Positions 29,340 to 38,017 of a stretch of DNA of 64,000 nt are shown one piece after another. Position 1 is the stretch's first letter. Each line of letters begins with the position of its first letter. Source of the stretch: Mycolicibacterium mengxianglii (GTDB lineage: Bacteria > Actinomycetota > Actinomycetes > Mycobacteriales > Mycobacteriaceae); the NCBI RefSeq assembly GCF_015710575.1, contig NZ_CP065373.1:1612001-1676000 (forward strand), read 5' to 3'. Below the pieces are notes generated by a model, which ran no database searches, was not told the origin of the DNA, and was given only the letters and a program-made list of their open reading frames with translations. A program made the position numbers and the translations under genes.

Positions 29340-30713
29340 ATGATTCCCGCACCGCAGGTCGTCGAGATCGCGTTGGCGGCAGCCCTTCAGGGCAGCGGAT
29401 CCGATGAGACCATCGTCATCGTCACCGACAGCACCGACGCGTCACTGCGCTGGGCGGGCAACTCGATGACCACCAACGGTGTGTCGATCAGTCGCACCAC
29501 CACGGTGATTTCGGTTGTCCGGCAAGGCGATACCGCTCATGTCGGATCGGTGCAATCCAGCGACGTCGACCCCGAGTCGATTCCGGTTCTGGTGACCGCG
29601 GCCCAGCTGGCCGCACGCTCGGCGCCGGAGGCGCGTGACGGCTTCCCGTTGCTCACCGACACCGAAGTGCCCCTCGACTGGGATGAGCCGGGACCGGGCA
29701 CCGGCGCCGAGGTGTTCGGTTCGGTGGCAGGGTCACTGGCCCGCGGATTCGCCGGTGCCGACCAGCTTTACGGCTTCGCCCACCACGTCGTGGAGACCAC
29801 CTGGCTGGCCACTTCGACCGGGGTCCGGCGACGCTTCACCCAGCCCACCGGGACGGTGGAGATCAACGCCAAGCGGGCGGGCGCCAGCGCCTGGGCCGGG
29901 GTGAGCACCCCGTGGTTCGTCGACGTGCCCACCGACCAGCTGCTCGAAGATCTCACCATGCGGCTCGGATGGGCCTCGCGCACAGTCGAATTGCCTGCGG
30001 GTCGGTACGAGACGATCATGCCGCCGTCGACGGTGGCCGACATGATGATCTACCTGGGGTGGTCGATGGACGGCCGCGGTGCGCAAGAGGGCCGCACCGC
30101 GTTGTCGGCGCCCGGCGGCGGCACCCGGGTGGGGGAGCGACTCACCGAACTGCCGCTGACGCTGTACTCCGATCCCGTTGCGCCCGGCCAGGAATGCGCG
30201 CCGTTCGTGCACACCAGTAGTTCGTCTGAGCGGATGTCGGTGTTCGACAACGGTGTGGTGATCCCACGGGTGGACTGGATTCGCGACGGGGTGATCAACG
30301 CGCTGGCCTACCCGCGTGCGGCGGCCGCCGAGTTCGACGCGCCCGTTGCGGTACCGGCATCGAACATGCTGATGACCGGCGGCACCAACGAGTTGGCGGA
30401 CCTGGTCGCTTCGACCGAGCGTGGCCTGCTGCTGACCACCCTGTGGTACATCAGAGAGGTCGACCCGACCACGCTGTTGCTGACCGGCCTCACCCGCGAC
30501 GGGGTGTATCTCGTCGAAGACGGCGAGGTGACCGCTGCCGTCAACAACTTTCGGTTCAACGAGAGCCCGCTGGATCTGCTGCGCCGGGCCACCGAGGCCG
30601 GCGTCGCCGAGCCGACGTTGCCGCGGGAATGGGGCGACTGGGCCACTCGCGCGACGATGCCGAGCCTGCGGATCCCTGATTTCCACATGTCATCGGTCAG
30701 TCAGGCGCAATAG
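29340..30713 (+). CDS. tldE: TldE/PmbA-family metalloprotease subunit
   Basis: A 457-aa non-catalytic partner of TldD. It has the shared two-domain fold but no HExxxH motif. Recognisable blocks are PWFVDVPTDQLLEDLTMRLGWA, NMLMTGGTNELADLVASTERGLLLT and VEDGEVTAAVNNFRFNESPLDLL near the C-terminus. It is expected to form the TldD2E2 heterotetramer. ATG at 29340. Confidence 0.9.
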   Translation: MIPAPQVVEIALAAALQGSGSDETIVIVTDSTDASLRWAGNSMTTNGVSISRTTTVISVVRQGDTAHVGSVQSSDVDPESIPVLVTAAQLAARSAPEARDGFPLLTDTEVPLDWDEPGPGTGAEVFGSVAGSLARGFAGADQLYGFAHHVVETTWLATSTGVRRRFTQPTGTVEINAKRAGASAWAGVSTPWFVDVPTDQLLEDLTMRLGWASRTVELPAGRYETIMPPSTVADMMIYLGWSMDGRGAQEGRTALSAPGGGTRVGERLTELPLTLYSDPVAPGQECAPFVHTSSSSERMSVFDNGVVIPRVDWIRDGVINALAYPRAAAAEFDAPVAVPASNMLMTGGTNELADLVASTERGLLLTTLWYIREVDPTTLLLTGLTRDGVYLVEDGEVTAAVNNFRFNESPLDLLRRATEAGVAEPTLPREWGDWATRATMPSLRIPDFHMSSVSQAQ

Positions 30714-30780
30714 GTTCGGAGTTTTCCCTTTTCGCGGCGCGGGTATAGGCCTCCTGCACCAAAGACCAGGAGGAGACCGT

Positions 30781-31251
30781 ATGAGGACATCAGCCAGGAC
30801 CGGATTTGCCTTGTTCACCGGCGCAGCTGCCATGACGCTGCTCGTGGGATGCGGAAGCAGTGGTGACAGCGAGGAATCGTCCACCGAGACCAGCACCACG
30901 ACCAGCGAAGAGACATCAACCACCACGACGACGACGGCACCGGCGACCACGCCTGCGACCCCGGCGCCGGGTGGCGATGAAGGTGTGCCCGGTGGTCCGA
31001 CGGGTGGTGGTGTGCCCGGTGGTCCGACCGGTGGCGGTGGCCCTGAGGGCGGCGGCGGCGGTGTACCCGGCGGTCCCACCGGTAGCGGTGGCCCCGGGGG
31101 CGGCGGCGGCGGTGTGCCCGGCGGTCCCACCGGTAGCGGTGGCCCCGGAGGCGGTGGCGGCACCATTCCCGGTGTCGGCGGCGGCAGCGGCGGCCCGGAA
31201 GGCGGCGGCGGCTGTGTCGGCGACCTCTGCGTGACCGTCCCGGCCCCGTAG
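30781..31251 (+). CDS. Gly/Pro-repeat lipoprotein, hypothetical
   Basis: A 156-aa protein with a lipobox (LLVGC, Cys near 24), a Ser/Thr/Glu-rich low-complexity stretch (residues 25-60), then about four copies of a GVPGGPTG-GGGPGGGG repeat, and a short Cys-containing end (GCVGDLCVTVPAP) that could form a disulfide. It is anchored outside the membrane. The Gly-rich part has no predicted fold. A AGGAGGAG box precedes the ATG. Function unknown. Confidence 0.65.
   Translation: MRTSARTGFALFTGAAAMTLLVGCGSSGDSEESSTETSTTTSEETSTTTTTTAPATTPATPAPGGDEGVPGGPTGGGVPGGPTGGGGPEGGGGGVPGGPTGSGGPGGGGGGVPGGPTGSGGPGGGGGTIPGVGGGSGGPEGGGGCVGDLCVTVPAP
30982..31170 (+). repeat. tandem GVPGGPTG coding repeats
   Basis: About four imperfect copies of a unit encoding GVPGGPTG followed by a poly-Gly/Pro spacer, of unequal length because the spacer varies. 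Third and fourth units are nearly identical at DNA level, which points to recent duplication. The reading frame is kept. Confidence 0.75.
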
Positions 31252-31279
31252 TCAACGCACCTCAGCTCAAAATTTGTCA

Positions 31280-31335
31280 CCGAGCGCCCAGCTTGGTGCG
31301 GATCTCCGTAGACCCGTGCCAGGTTGGGCGCTCGG
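31280..31335. terminator. long inverted repeat after the repeat lipoprotein
   Basis: Two 17-base arms (31280-31296 and 31319-31335) pair with two mismatches around a 22-base loop. It lies about 30 bases after the lipoprotein stop and is the best terminator candidate in the 362-base gap 31252-31613. The rest of that gap shows no open frame with coding character. Confidence 0.55.
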
Positions 31336-31504
31336 CCTGTTCTGGGCAGGGCGCATCCGGTCACGTCGTCGGCGCTGACGGCCGGCCACGTAGGTTACTC
31401 GCCAAACAGCCTGTGAAGACAGGACTTTCATGGTCTGCTGCGTCGCCAGAGTGAGGTTGGTGCCGTGAGGCGCACCGGCTCAAAATAAGGTTTGTCCGAA
31501 AGTG

Positions 31505-31520
31505 CGCCCAAATGTGGGCG
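31505..31520. other. short hairpin upstream of the DUF4185 gene
   Basis: CGCCCA and TGGGCG pair around AATG. The preceding ten bases CGAAAGTGCG (31497-31506) also occur at 15366-15375 beside the fdh/selD terminator, so both belong to a recurring intergenic motif. Confidence 0.45.
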
Positions 31521-31613
31521 GTGTGACACGATGGCCGAACTCCTGACGGACTGTCCGCAGTCCCAGCGGAGCGTCATTGTCAATGACGGGGGCTTGTCAT
31601 CGAGGGGTAAAAG

Positions 31614-33548
31614 ATGTGTGCCGCAATCTATGTCGGCCGCGTGGGGGGACTAGCGGTAGCGCTCGGAGTCGGATTCGCCGTGTTCACCGGCCAGGGAATG
31701 GCCCAGGCAGACACCTCCGACACCGACTCGTCGAGCACCTCGTCCTCGGAGTCCGCGGACGCAACAGACAAACGTGAGACCGCGAAGCCATCCGGGTCCG
31801 ATCCGACACCCAAGGACGAGAACACCGAGCCCGACCTCAAGCCAGACACCGGCCCCACCGCCGCACCGGTGTCCTCGAAGCCCGACAAGTCGCAAGACAA
31901 AAACGACCAGGTGCGACGATCGTCGTCGACCCGATATTTCGGCTCGGCGCGGACTTCCCGTCGCACCGTCGAAGCCGAAGCGCCCGAGGCGCCGGAACCG
32001 AAGGCGGTCGAACGCCCTGCCCGCACCGTCGAGGACGTCGTCGAGAAGGACACCAAGCCGGTAGCGGAGCCGGCGTTCCGCACCAGTCAGACCATCGAAA
32101 CCACCCGGGCCGTCGAAACCGCAGTACAACGCACGCCGACGCCCGCCGAGCCCAGCGTCGCTCCCGTGGCGCGCATGATCACCCGGGTACTGAGCAGCGT
32201 CGGACTCACCCCGTCGGCGCCGGCGGTTCCGACCGCACCTCAGCAGTCGTCGCTGCTGCTGGCACTGGCGGCGATGGGCACCCGTCGCGAGGTCGAGGCC
32301 CGCCCGCTCAGCTCCCAGGCGACGGCGGCTCCGCTGGCGGCAGCGGCGGTCACCACCCCGGCGACCACCCGGATCGGCTGGTTGACCGGCGCCAACAGCA
32401 TCAATGAAACAGTGAAACGGTTCGGGATCGCAGGCACCGACGTCGGCGTCATGTGGGACAACGGTGTCACCAAGGACAATCCGGCCACCAGCATCGTCGA
32501 ACAGCGGCAGGTGCTCATCGCATTCGGTGACACGTTCAGCGGCGCCGGAATGTCCGGCGTGTGGCGAAACAATGTACTGCTGCGCAGCGCCGACAATGTG
32601 CTGGGCAACGGGCTGTACGTGCCCAACGGCATCATCCACGACCCCGGCGCCTTCAGCGGTTCGCCGATGACGGACCCGAACTTCGCCCGCGAGATCATCG
32701 GCAAGTACGGCTATGCCGTCGGGTCGGAGGTGACGATCATCCCGACCGCGGCGATCGCGGTGCCCGGTGCGGGTGCCAACGGGGCCACCCGGCAGTACGT
32801 GAACTTCATGTCGGTGCGGTCCTGGGACACGCCGGGCAAGTGGACCACCAACTACTCGGGCATCATCTGGAGCGACGACAACGGCCAGAACTGGCGCGTG
32901 GTGCCCTCGTCGTCCATCAGGCCCGCCACGGCCGGCCGCTCGACCATGCCCTTCGTCTCTGGAAACCAGAACTTCCAGCAGGGCGCCTATGTCAGGCCAG
33001 CGGCCGGGTCGGCGGACGCGGCAGCGGGCTGGGTCTACTCCTATGGCACGCCGGCGGGCCGCAGCGGCACCATCTTCGTGTCACGGGTCAATGAGAAGCA
33101 GCTGTTGGACCAGACCAAGTACGAGTACTGGAACGGCACGTCGTGGGTGAAGAACAAGCCGTCGGCGGCGACGCCCGTGCTGCCGGGCACCACCACGTCA
33201 AGCTTCTTCGGGTTGGTGAAGACGACGACGTACCCGTCGGCGGGGGAGATGTCGGTGCAGTACAACCCGTACCTGAAGAAGTACGTGATGTTCTACACCG
33301 ACAGCGGCAACAACGTGGTGATGCGGACGTCGGCGACGCCGCAAGGCACCTGGTCGACGGCGAAGACGCTGGTGACGTCCTCGCAGTACCCGGGCCTGTA
33401 TGCGCCGATGATCCATCCGTGGTCGGGGTCGACACTGTTGAAGAAGGCGGACGGTGCGGCTGAGGACCCGCAGATGCTGTACTGGAATCTGTCGCAGTAC
33501 ATCGAGTACAACGTGGCGTTGATGCGCACCGATCTGAGCCGGGTGTAG
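31614..33548 (+). CDS. secreted DUF4185-domain protein
   Basis: A 644-aa exported protein. The N-terminus YVGRVGGLAVALGVGFAVFTGQGMAQAD is a mycobacterial signal peptide. Residues 34-240 are Ser/Thr/Glu/Pro-rich and probably disordered. The C-terminal 400 residues form the DUF4185 domain, with LIAFGDTFSG, GIIWSDDNGQNW, MSVQYNPYLKKYVMFYTDSGNNVVMRTS and GLYAPMIHPWS, resembling a beta-propeller glycosidase-like fold. Its enzymatic activity is unknown. A GAGGGG box precedes ATG 31614. Confidence 0.8.
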   Translation: MCAAIYVGRVGGLAVALGVGFAVFTGQGMAQADTSDTDSSSTSSSESADATDKRETAKPSGSDPTPKDENTEPDLKPDTGPTAAPVSSKPDKSQDKNDQVRRSSSTRYFGSARTSRRTVEAEAPEAPEPKAVERPARTVEDVVEKDTKPVAEPAFRTSQTIETTRAVETAVQRTPTPAEPSVAPVARMITRVLSSVGLTPSAPAVPTAPQQSSLLLALAAMGTRREVEARPLSSQATAAPLAAAAVTTPATTRIGWLTGANSINETVKRFGIAGTDVGVMWDNGVTKDNPATSIVEQRQVLIAFGDTFSGAGMSGVWRNNVLLRSADNVLGNGLYVPNGIIHDPGAFSGSPMTDPNFAREIIGKYGYAVGSEVTIIPTAAIAVPGAGANGATRQYVNFMSVRSWDTPGKWTTNYSGIIWSDDNGQNWRVVPSSSIRPATAGRSTMPFVSGNQNFQQGAYVRPAAGSADAAAGWVYSYGTPAGRSGTIFVSRVNEKQLLDQTKYEYWNGTSWVKNKPSAATPVLPGTTTSSFFGLVKTTTYPSAGEMSVQYNPYLKKYVMFYTDSGNNVVMRTSATPQGTWSTAKTLVTSSQYPGLYAPMIHPWSGSTLLKKADGAAEDPQMLYWNLSQYIEYNVALMRTDLSRV

Positions 33549-33579
33549 CGCACGCCCGGCGGGCGACGATAGGACTGAT

Positions 33580-34038
33580 ATGAAGCGTGTGGCGGCAGTG
33601 GTCATCGCGGTGACGGCGTTGGCGCTCGCCCCGGTGGCAGCAGCGGAACCCACCCCGCAACCGGGCACCCCGTGCCCGGCTCCCGACGCGTTGACCAAGC
33701 TGCCGGACCGGAGCGTTCTGACGTGCAGCGCCGGCACGTGGGCGCCCTTTGCCAACCCGTACCCGTTCAGTGAGATTTGGCAGAGCTACGGCTCCGGCAT
33801 CACCCTGCACGGGCAGGGGTTGCGCAACCCCGAGATCATGTCGGGTGCGTGGGTCGGCACGCCGTTGGATCCGGCCGCGGTCTGCGGGGTCGAGCAGGCA
33901 TCGGTGGTCGCCGCGGGTGAGGTCGGTCCGACGCAGGCCAGCACCGGCCAGCCGGGCCAACCGCTCGACTTCCAGGTGCTCCCAGTCGTTTTCAAGATCA
34001 CCCTCAGCGGTGACTGTCTCTGGCGCAAGGTCGGCTGA
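33580..34038 (+). CDS. secreted protein, hypothetical
   Basis: A 152-aa protein with a signal peptide cleaved after VAAAEP (near residue 22) and four cysteines (PCPAP, LTCSA, VCGVE, DCLWR) likely to form two disulfides. No catalytic motif is visible. It lies 31 bases after the DUF4185 gene on the same strand and may be co-transcribed with it. Confidence 0.65.
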   Translation: MKRVAAVVIAVTALALAPVAAAEPTPQPGTPCPAPDALTKLPDRSVLTCSAGTWAPFANPYPFSEIWQSYGSGITLHGQGLRNPEIMSGAWVGTPLDPAAVCGVEQASVVAAGEVGPTQASTGQPGQPLDFQVLPVVFKITLSGDCLWRKVG

Positions 34039-34041
34039 GAC

Positions 34042-34590
34042 TCAGCTGTCCTTGGGCCGGGTGGCGGTGAATGTCACTGTCACGGTGTCGGCCACCCGCA
34101 GCGAACCCATCATCATCGAGAACGGTTTGATTCCGAAGTCGGACTGGCGCACCGCGGAGCTGGTCGACAGTTCCCAGAAGTCTCCACTGTCGGTGACGGC
34201 GACGTCGAGGCAATGGTCGCGGCGGCGGCCGTGAATCTGCAGTGTGCCGGTGAGCCGGAAGCCGGCCTCGGTCGGTTCGACGGTGTTCGCGTCGAACCTG
34301 ATCTCGGGAAAACGGTTCGCTCCCAACGTCTTCAGCGCATTGGACCGGGCCAGCACCCGCTCTGGTGCCGACAGCGGTGTTACCCCACCTTCACCGTCGT
34401 CGATGGCCAGTGAGTTGACGTCGGCGCGCAATGTGAACGCTGACGGCTGGTCACCGTCCCAGCTGACCTCGGCGTGCCAGGTCTTGATCGTGATCGTCAG
34501 GCGGTGACCCATCCGGGCGGCGACCCCGTCCACCCCGGTGAGCACCTGCAATGTTCCGTCAGAGTCGCCGAAGCGCCACACCGTGCTCAT
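34042..34590 (-). CDS. YceI-family protein
   Basis: A 182-aa lipocalin-like beta-barrel protein of the YceI family, which binds long apolar chains such as polyprenyls. Family blocks: VWRFGDSDGTLQVLT, RVLARSNALKTLGANRFPEIRFDA, TGTLQIHGRRRD, and SDFGIKPFSMMMGSLRVADTVTVTF near the end. No signal peptide, so it is cytoplasmic. It follows the esterase gene on the same strand. Confidence 0.85.
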   Translation of the reverse strand: MSTVWRFGDSDGTLQVLTGVDGVAARMGHRLTITIKTWHAEVSWDGDQPSAFTLRADVNSLAIDDGEGGVTPLSAPERVLARSNALKTLGANRFPEIRFDANTVEPTEAGFRLTGTLQIHGRRRDHCLDVAVTDSGDFWELSTSSAVRQSDFGIKPFSMMMGSLRVADTVTVTFTATRPKDS

Positions 34591-34638
34591 CGGATTGACC
34601 GTACCGGGCGGGATGAATCGGCGAACTGGTCGCCTGAG

Positions 34639-35556
34639 CTACCTCACATGGCCGGCAAAGAAGTTCGCCGAGTCCACCGAAGCGTCGAAGGCGCGGGTGG
34701 TGCGCCCGACCTGCTGCTCGGACAGTACCGTCGGCGCGCCCGGCCAGGTGTGGCCGCCGCCTTCGACGCGGGTGAACACCACATCGGCCCCGTCAGCGCA
34801 GGCCGAGCTGGAGCGCAACGACCGCATTCCGTCGCCGTTGTCAGGCAGCGCCACCTCGGCGGGTGGCCGGCAGCCGTTGATGTTGCGCCACCTGTCGGCC
34901 ATCGCCTGGGCCGGCACGACGGTGGACCCGCCGCCGCGGCCGAGCATCGGGCCGCCGTTGAACGGCACCACCGGGTCAGCGGTGCCGTGGGTGGCCATCA
35001 CTGCGACGGGCTCAGATGGCGCGCACCCCACATTCGTGCCCAGGGTGCCGTCGACCGGGGCGATGGCGGCGAACAGATCCGCCCGCTGGCAGGCCAGCCG
35101 GTTGGCCATGAACGCCCCGGCCGACAGCCCGGTGGCGTACACCCGGTTGGGATCGATGCCGAAGTCGGCGACCAGCTTCGTGACCAGCGCGGAGATGAAC
35201 CCCACGTCGTCGATACCCTGCCGGTCAGGTGTGGACGCGCCGCGCCCGTCGGCCCAGCTGTAGTCGATCCCGTCGGGATAAGCGACAACAAATCCGTGAG
35301 CGTCGGCGATCGCGTCGTAGTGTGTCAGCGCCGCCTGCCCGGCGCCGGTGCCGCCCGCGGAGTGCAGGTTGATCACCAGACCCGTGGGCTTGCCCGGTGG
35401 TACATGCACGGTGTAGGTCCGTGGCAGGCCGCCGAAATCGAAGTGTGCCGCCGCGAACGGCTCCGCCGATGCCGGTGTCGCCGCCGTGAACCCGGCCAGG
35501 ACGCAGAGTGTTGCGGCCAACACCCGAGCTCTGCTGGCAAACAAATGGTGTCCCAA
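34639..35556 (-). CDS. secreted CE1/PHB-depolymerase-like esterase (LpqC-type)
   Basis: An alpha/beta hydrolase, 305 aa from the TTG at 35556, exported by the signal sequence RARVLAATLCVLAGFTAATPASAEP. Catalytic triad: nucleophile in GLSAGAF, aspartate in GTADPVVPF, histidine in GGGHTWPG. It resembles feruloyl esterases and polyhydroxybutyrate depolymerases. The frame is open to a GTG at 35640. I prefer TTG 35556 because a G-rich ribosome site precedes it and the signal peptide then sits at the N-terminus. It is probably co-transcribed with the threonine aldolase upstream. Confidence 0.8.
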   Translation of the reverse strand: MGHHLFASRARVLAATLCVLAGFTAATPASAEPFAAAHFDFGGLPRTYTVHVPPGKPTGLVINLHSAGGTGAGQAALTHYDAIADAHGFVVAYPDGIDYSWADGRGASTPDRQGIDDVGFISALVTKLVADFGIDPNRVYATGLSAGAFMANRLACQRADLFAAIAPVDGTLGTNVGCAPSEPVAVMATHGTADPVVPFNGGPMLGRGGGSTVVPAQAMADRWRNINGCRPPAEVALPDNGDGMRSLRSSSACADGADVVFTRVEGGGHTWPGAPTVLSEQQVGRTTRAFDASVDSANFFAGHVR

Positions 35557-35649
35557 AGCGTTCCCCCCGCTGAGGTGGTCGGGCGTCCTCGTGACGCTAG
35601 TGCCCGTAACTTGTGCCCCGCTGTCGTTTCGGTGAAACACGTTGCAGTG

Positions 35650-36681
35650 TTACGCCCCACCGAGCAGATTCAGCACACTGTCCACTTCCTCCTCAGTGGT
35701 CGCCCAGGAGCAGACGAGTCGGTAGATCGGCCGCAGCGGATCCGGGGCGTGCAGGGCATAGTGCCCGGCGACCTTGGCGTGGGTGGGTGGGTCGAGGACG
35801 ACGAAGACTTCGTTGGCCTCGGTGGGTGAGGCCAACTGCAGGCCGAGACGGGTCAGGCCGGTCGACAGCCGAGCGGCCATGGTGTTGGCGTGCGCGGCGA
35901 GCTCGAGCCAGCGACCGTCGGTGAACAGCGCCTCGAATTGGGCGGAGACGAAGCGGTGCTTGCTGGGCAGATGGCCGAGCTGTTTCTGCACGAAGTTGAT
36001 GCCGTCGAAGAGTTCGGGCCGGCGGACCAGGATCGCGTCCCCGAACAGCAGGCCGTTCTTGGTGCCGCCGACGGAGATGATGTCGGCGTCGGCAATCGCC
36101 TCCAGTGGCGGGACACCCAGGGCGGCGATCGCGTTGGCGATGCGGGCCCCGTCGACGTGCACCAGCAGATCATTGGCGTGGGCGGTGTCGACGAAGTGTT
36201 TGATGGCCTGCGGTGTCCAGAGCCGGCCGTTCTCGGTGGACTGGGTGATGGTGACGATGGTGGGCTGCGAGTGGTGCACCGGGCCGCGCCGGCTGGCGAC
36301 CCTGTCGAGTTCGGCTGGGTCGATCAGCCCGTCGTCGCTGGGCAGGACGGTGAGCATGGCACCGGAGACACGGGCGGGCCCGCCGGCCTCGTCGACGAGG
36401 ACGTGGGCGATATCGCTGCACAGGATGGTGTGCCAGGGCCGGGTGGCCGCCGTCAGCGCGATGACGTTGGCCCCGGTGCCGGTGAGTGCGAACAGCACCT
36501 CGGCCTCGGGGGAGTCGAACTCGTCCCTGATCAGCGCTGCCGCGCGTGCGGTTACCTCGTCGTCGCCGTAGGACGAGGCGTTGGCATTGTTGGCGGCGAT
36601 CACCGCCTCCAGGATCGCGGGATGCGCCGGCGCGGAGTTGTCGGAGGTGAAGGCGTTGGAGAAAGTCACCCCCGCCATCAT
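35650..36681 (-). CDS. low-specificity L-threonine aldolase (beta-eliminating lyase family)
   Basis: A 343-aa PLP enzyme that cleaves L-threonine or allo-threonine to glycine and acetaldehyde. The fold-type I motifs are visible: SSYGDDEVT near residue 37, HVDGARIANA (PLP-binding aspartate near 177) and the Schiff-base lysine K208 in SVGGTKNG. Length is normal. Alternative family members act on related beta-hydroxy amino acids. Confidence 0.87.
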   Translation of the reverse strand: MMAGVTFSNAFTSDNSAPAHPAILEAVIAANNANASSYGDDEVTARAAALIRDEFDSPEAEVLFALTGTGANVIALTAATRPWHTILCSDIAHVLVDEAGGPARVSGAMLTVLPSDDGLIDPAELDRVASRRGPVHHSQPTIVTITQSTENGRLWTPQAIKHFVDTAHANDLLVHVDGARIANAIAALGVPPLEAIADADIISVGGTKNGLLFGDAILVRRPELFDGINFVQKQLGHLPSKHRFVSAQFEALFTDGRWLELAAHANTMAARLSTGLTRLGLQLASPTEANEVFVVLDPPTHAKVAGHYALHAPDPLRPIYRLVCSWATTEEEVDSVLNLLGGA

Positions 36682-36734
36682 GTCAGGATTCGGCGTCCGA
36701 GGTCAGGCGGCGGGATCGGTGAGATGATGCCGTC

Positions 36735-36956
36735 GTGGCAGAGTCACCCGATGTGGAGCAGGCGCGCGTTCTGCTCACTGCACTCGAAGAACACATAGTG
36801 CGGGTGTCCCGGCTGATCGAGAAGGCCGAGCGGGGCCGGTCCTCGCAGGCCAGGGTCTCCCAGAGTGAACGGGCGTTGCGTCGCGATCTGTACGAGGCGC
36901 ACCGCCACGTGGAACGCCTCCACCAGAGGTTCCCGGAGACCCGTCGGCCGGGTTGA
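36735..36956 (+). CDS. 73-residue helical protein, hypothetical
   Basis: A small charged protein, largely helical and with heptad-like spacing (VEQARVLLTALEEHIVRVSRLIEKAE and LRRDLYEAHRHVERLHQRF), likely a helical hairpin or coiled coil. It starts at GTG and is divergent from the threonine aldolase gene. No known family is recognised. Confidence 0.55.
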   Translation: MAESPDVEQARVLLTALEEHIVRVSRLIEKAERGRSSQARVSQSERALRRDLYEAHRHVERLHQRFPETRRPG

Positions 36957-36981
36957 GCTGCCTCAGTTGGATTTTGGGTTG

Positions 36982-37977
36982 TCAGGTGGCATGTCGGCGG
37001 ACAGCGGTGCCGTCGCCGGCGAGAGCGCGTAGGCGCACGAACAGTCCCGCGCTGGCAGGCGAGCCTCGGGATCGGACCTTGCGGTGCGGTCGTGGCGGCG
37101 GCGCGTACAGCGCGTGCGGGTCACCGGCGAGTGCTGCGCGCATCTGGACTGCGCTGGGGAAGCGGCGTGCGGGATCGCGCGCCACGGCCCGGTCGATGAC
37201 GCCGGCGAGGATGGGGTGGACGTCGTCGCGCAGGGCGGCTACCGGCGGTACCGGGCCGGTGGTGATGGCGCGAACGAGTGCGGCCGGGGTGTCCTCGGGG
37301 AAGAGATGGTGGCCCAGCAGGGCCTCGTAACCCATGACCCCGACAGCGTAGAGATCGTCGTCAGCGGAAGGTGTTGCGCCGGAAACGCTTTCGGGACTCA
37401 TGTAGGCGAGGGTGCCGATGATCTGACCGATCTGAGTGCGTGCGCTGTCGCCGGTTTTGGCGATGCCGAAGTCGGCGACCTTCATGGTGTCACCGGGGGC
37501 GGACATCAGGATGTTGGCCGGTTTGATGTCGCGGTGCAGTACTGCGGCGCTGTGAGCGGCGGCCAATCCGCCCAGGACGTCGTTGAGCATGGACCAGACC
37601 AGATCCGTCGGCATCGGGCCCTGCTCGATCAGGTCCGCCAGCGTCGGGCCGGGCAGGCGTTCCATGATGATGAACGGAGTGCCGTCGTGTTCACCGTAGT
37701 CATGGACGGCGACGATGTTCGAATGACACAAGGACGCGGCGGCCCGGGCCTCGCGCTCGAAGCGGCGCCGCACCTCGGGCTGCGCCTGTAAGGCCGGGTG
37801 CAGCACCTTCACGGCGACATTTCTCTGCAGTAGCTGGTCCCACCCGTCGTGAACCTCGGCCATGCCGCCGCACCCCAGCAGGCCGCACAGTTCGTAGCGG
37901 CCTACCAGCAGTTCATGACCTAACACCTTTAAGGCATTACCGGGATTCCAATGGCTAAACGAAGGTGAGCAGGTCAA
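36982..37977 (-). CDS. soluble Ser/Thr protein kinase (PknB-type kinase domain)
   Basis: A 331-aa Hanks-type kinase. Gly-rich loop LLGCGGMAEV (residues 33-42), ATP lysine K57 in VAVKVLHP, catalytic HRDIKPANIL (H148, D150), DFG at 169-171, and an activation segment with GTLAYMSPE. The C-terminal 50 residues are basic and have no membrane helix, unlike most mycobacterial Pkn kinases, so it is probably cytosolic and lacks a sensor domain. It neighbours a GGDEF signalling gene on the same strand. Confidence 0.88.
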   Translation of the reverse strand: MTCSPSFSHWNPGNALKVLGHELLVGRYELCGLLGCGGMAEVHDGWDQLLQRNVAVKVLHPALQAQPEVRRRFEREARAAASLCHSNIVAVHDYGEHDGTPFIIMERLPGPTLADLIEQGPMPTDLVWSMLNDVLGGLAAAHSAAVLHRDIKPANILMSAPGDTMKVADFGIAKTGDSARTQIGQIIGTLAYMSPESVSGATPSADDDLYAVGVMGYEALLGHHLFPEDTPAALVRAITTGPVPPVAALRDDVHPILAGVIDRAVARDPARRFPSAVQMRAALAGDPHALYAPPPRPHRKVRSRGSPASAGLFVRLRALAGDGTAVRRHAT

Positions 37978-38017
37978 ATTTTTTCTGTCCGCACGACGGG
38001 CGTGGGGCTGCGGTGCG

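Noticed and set aside
30982..31170. CRISPR array
   Set aside because: Units are contiguous coding repeats of unequal length without unique spacers and stay in the lipoprotein frame. No array of direct repeats with spacers was noticed elsewhere in the window.
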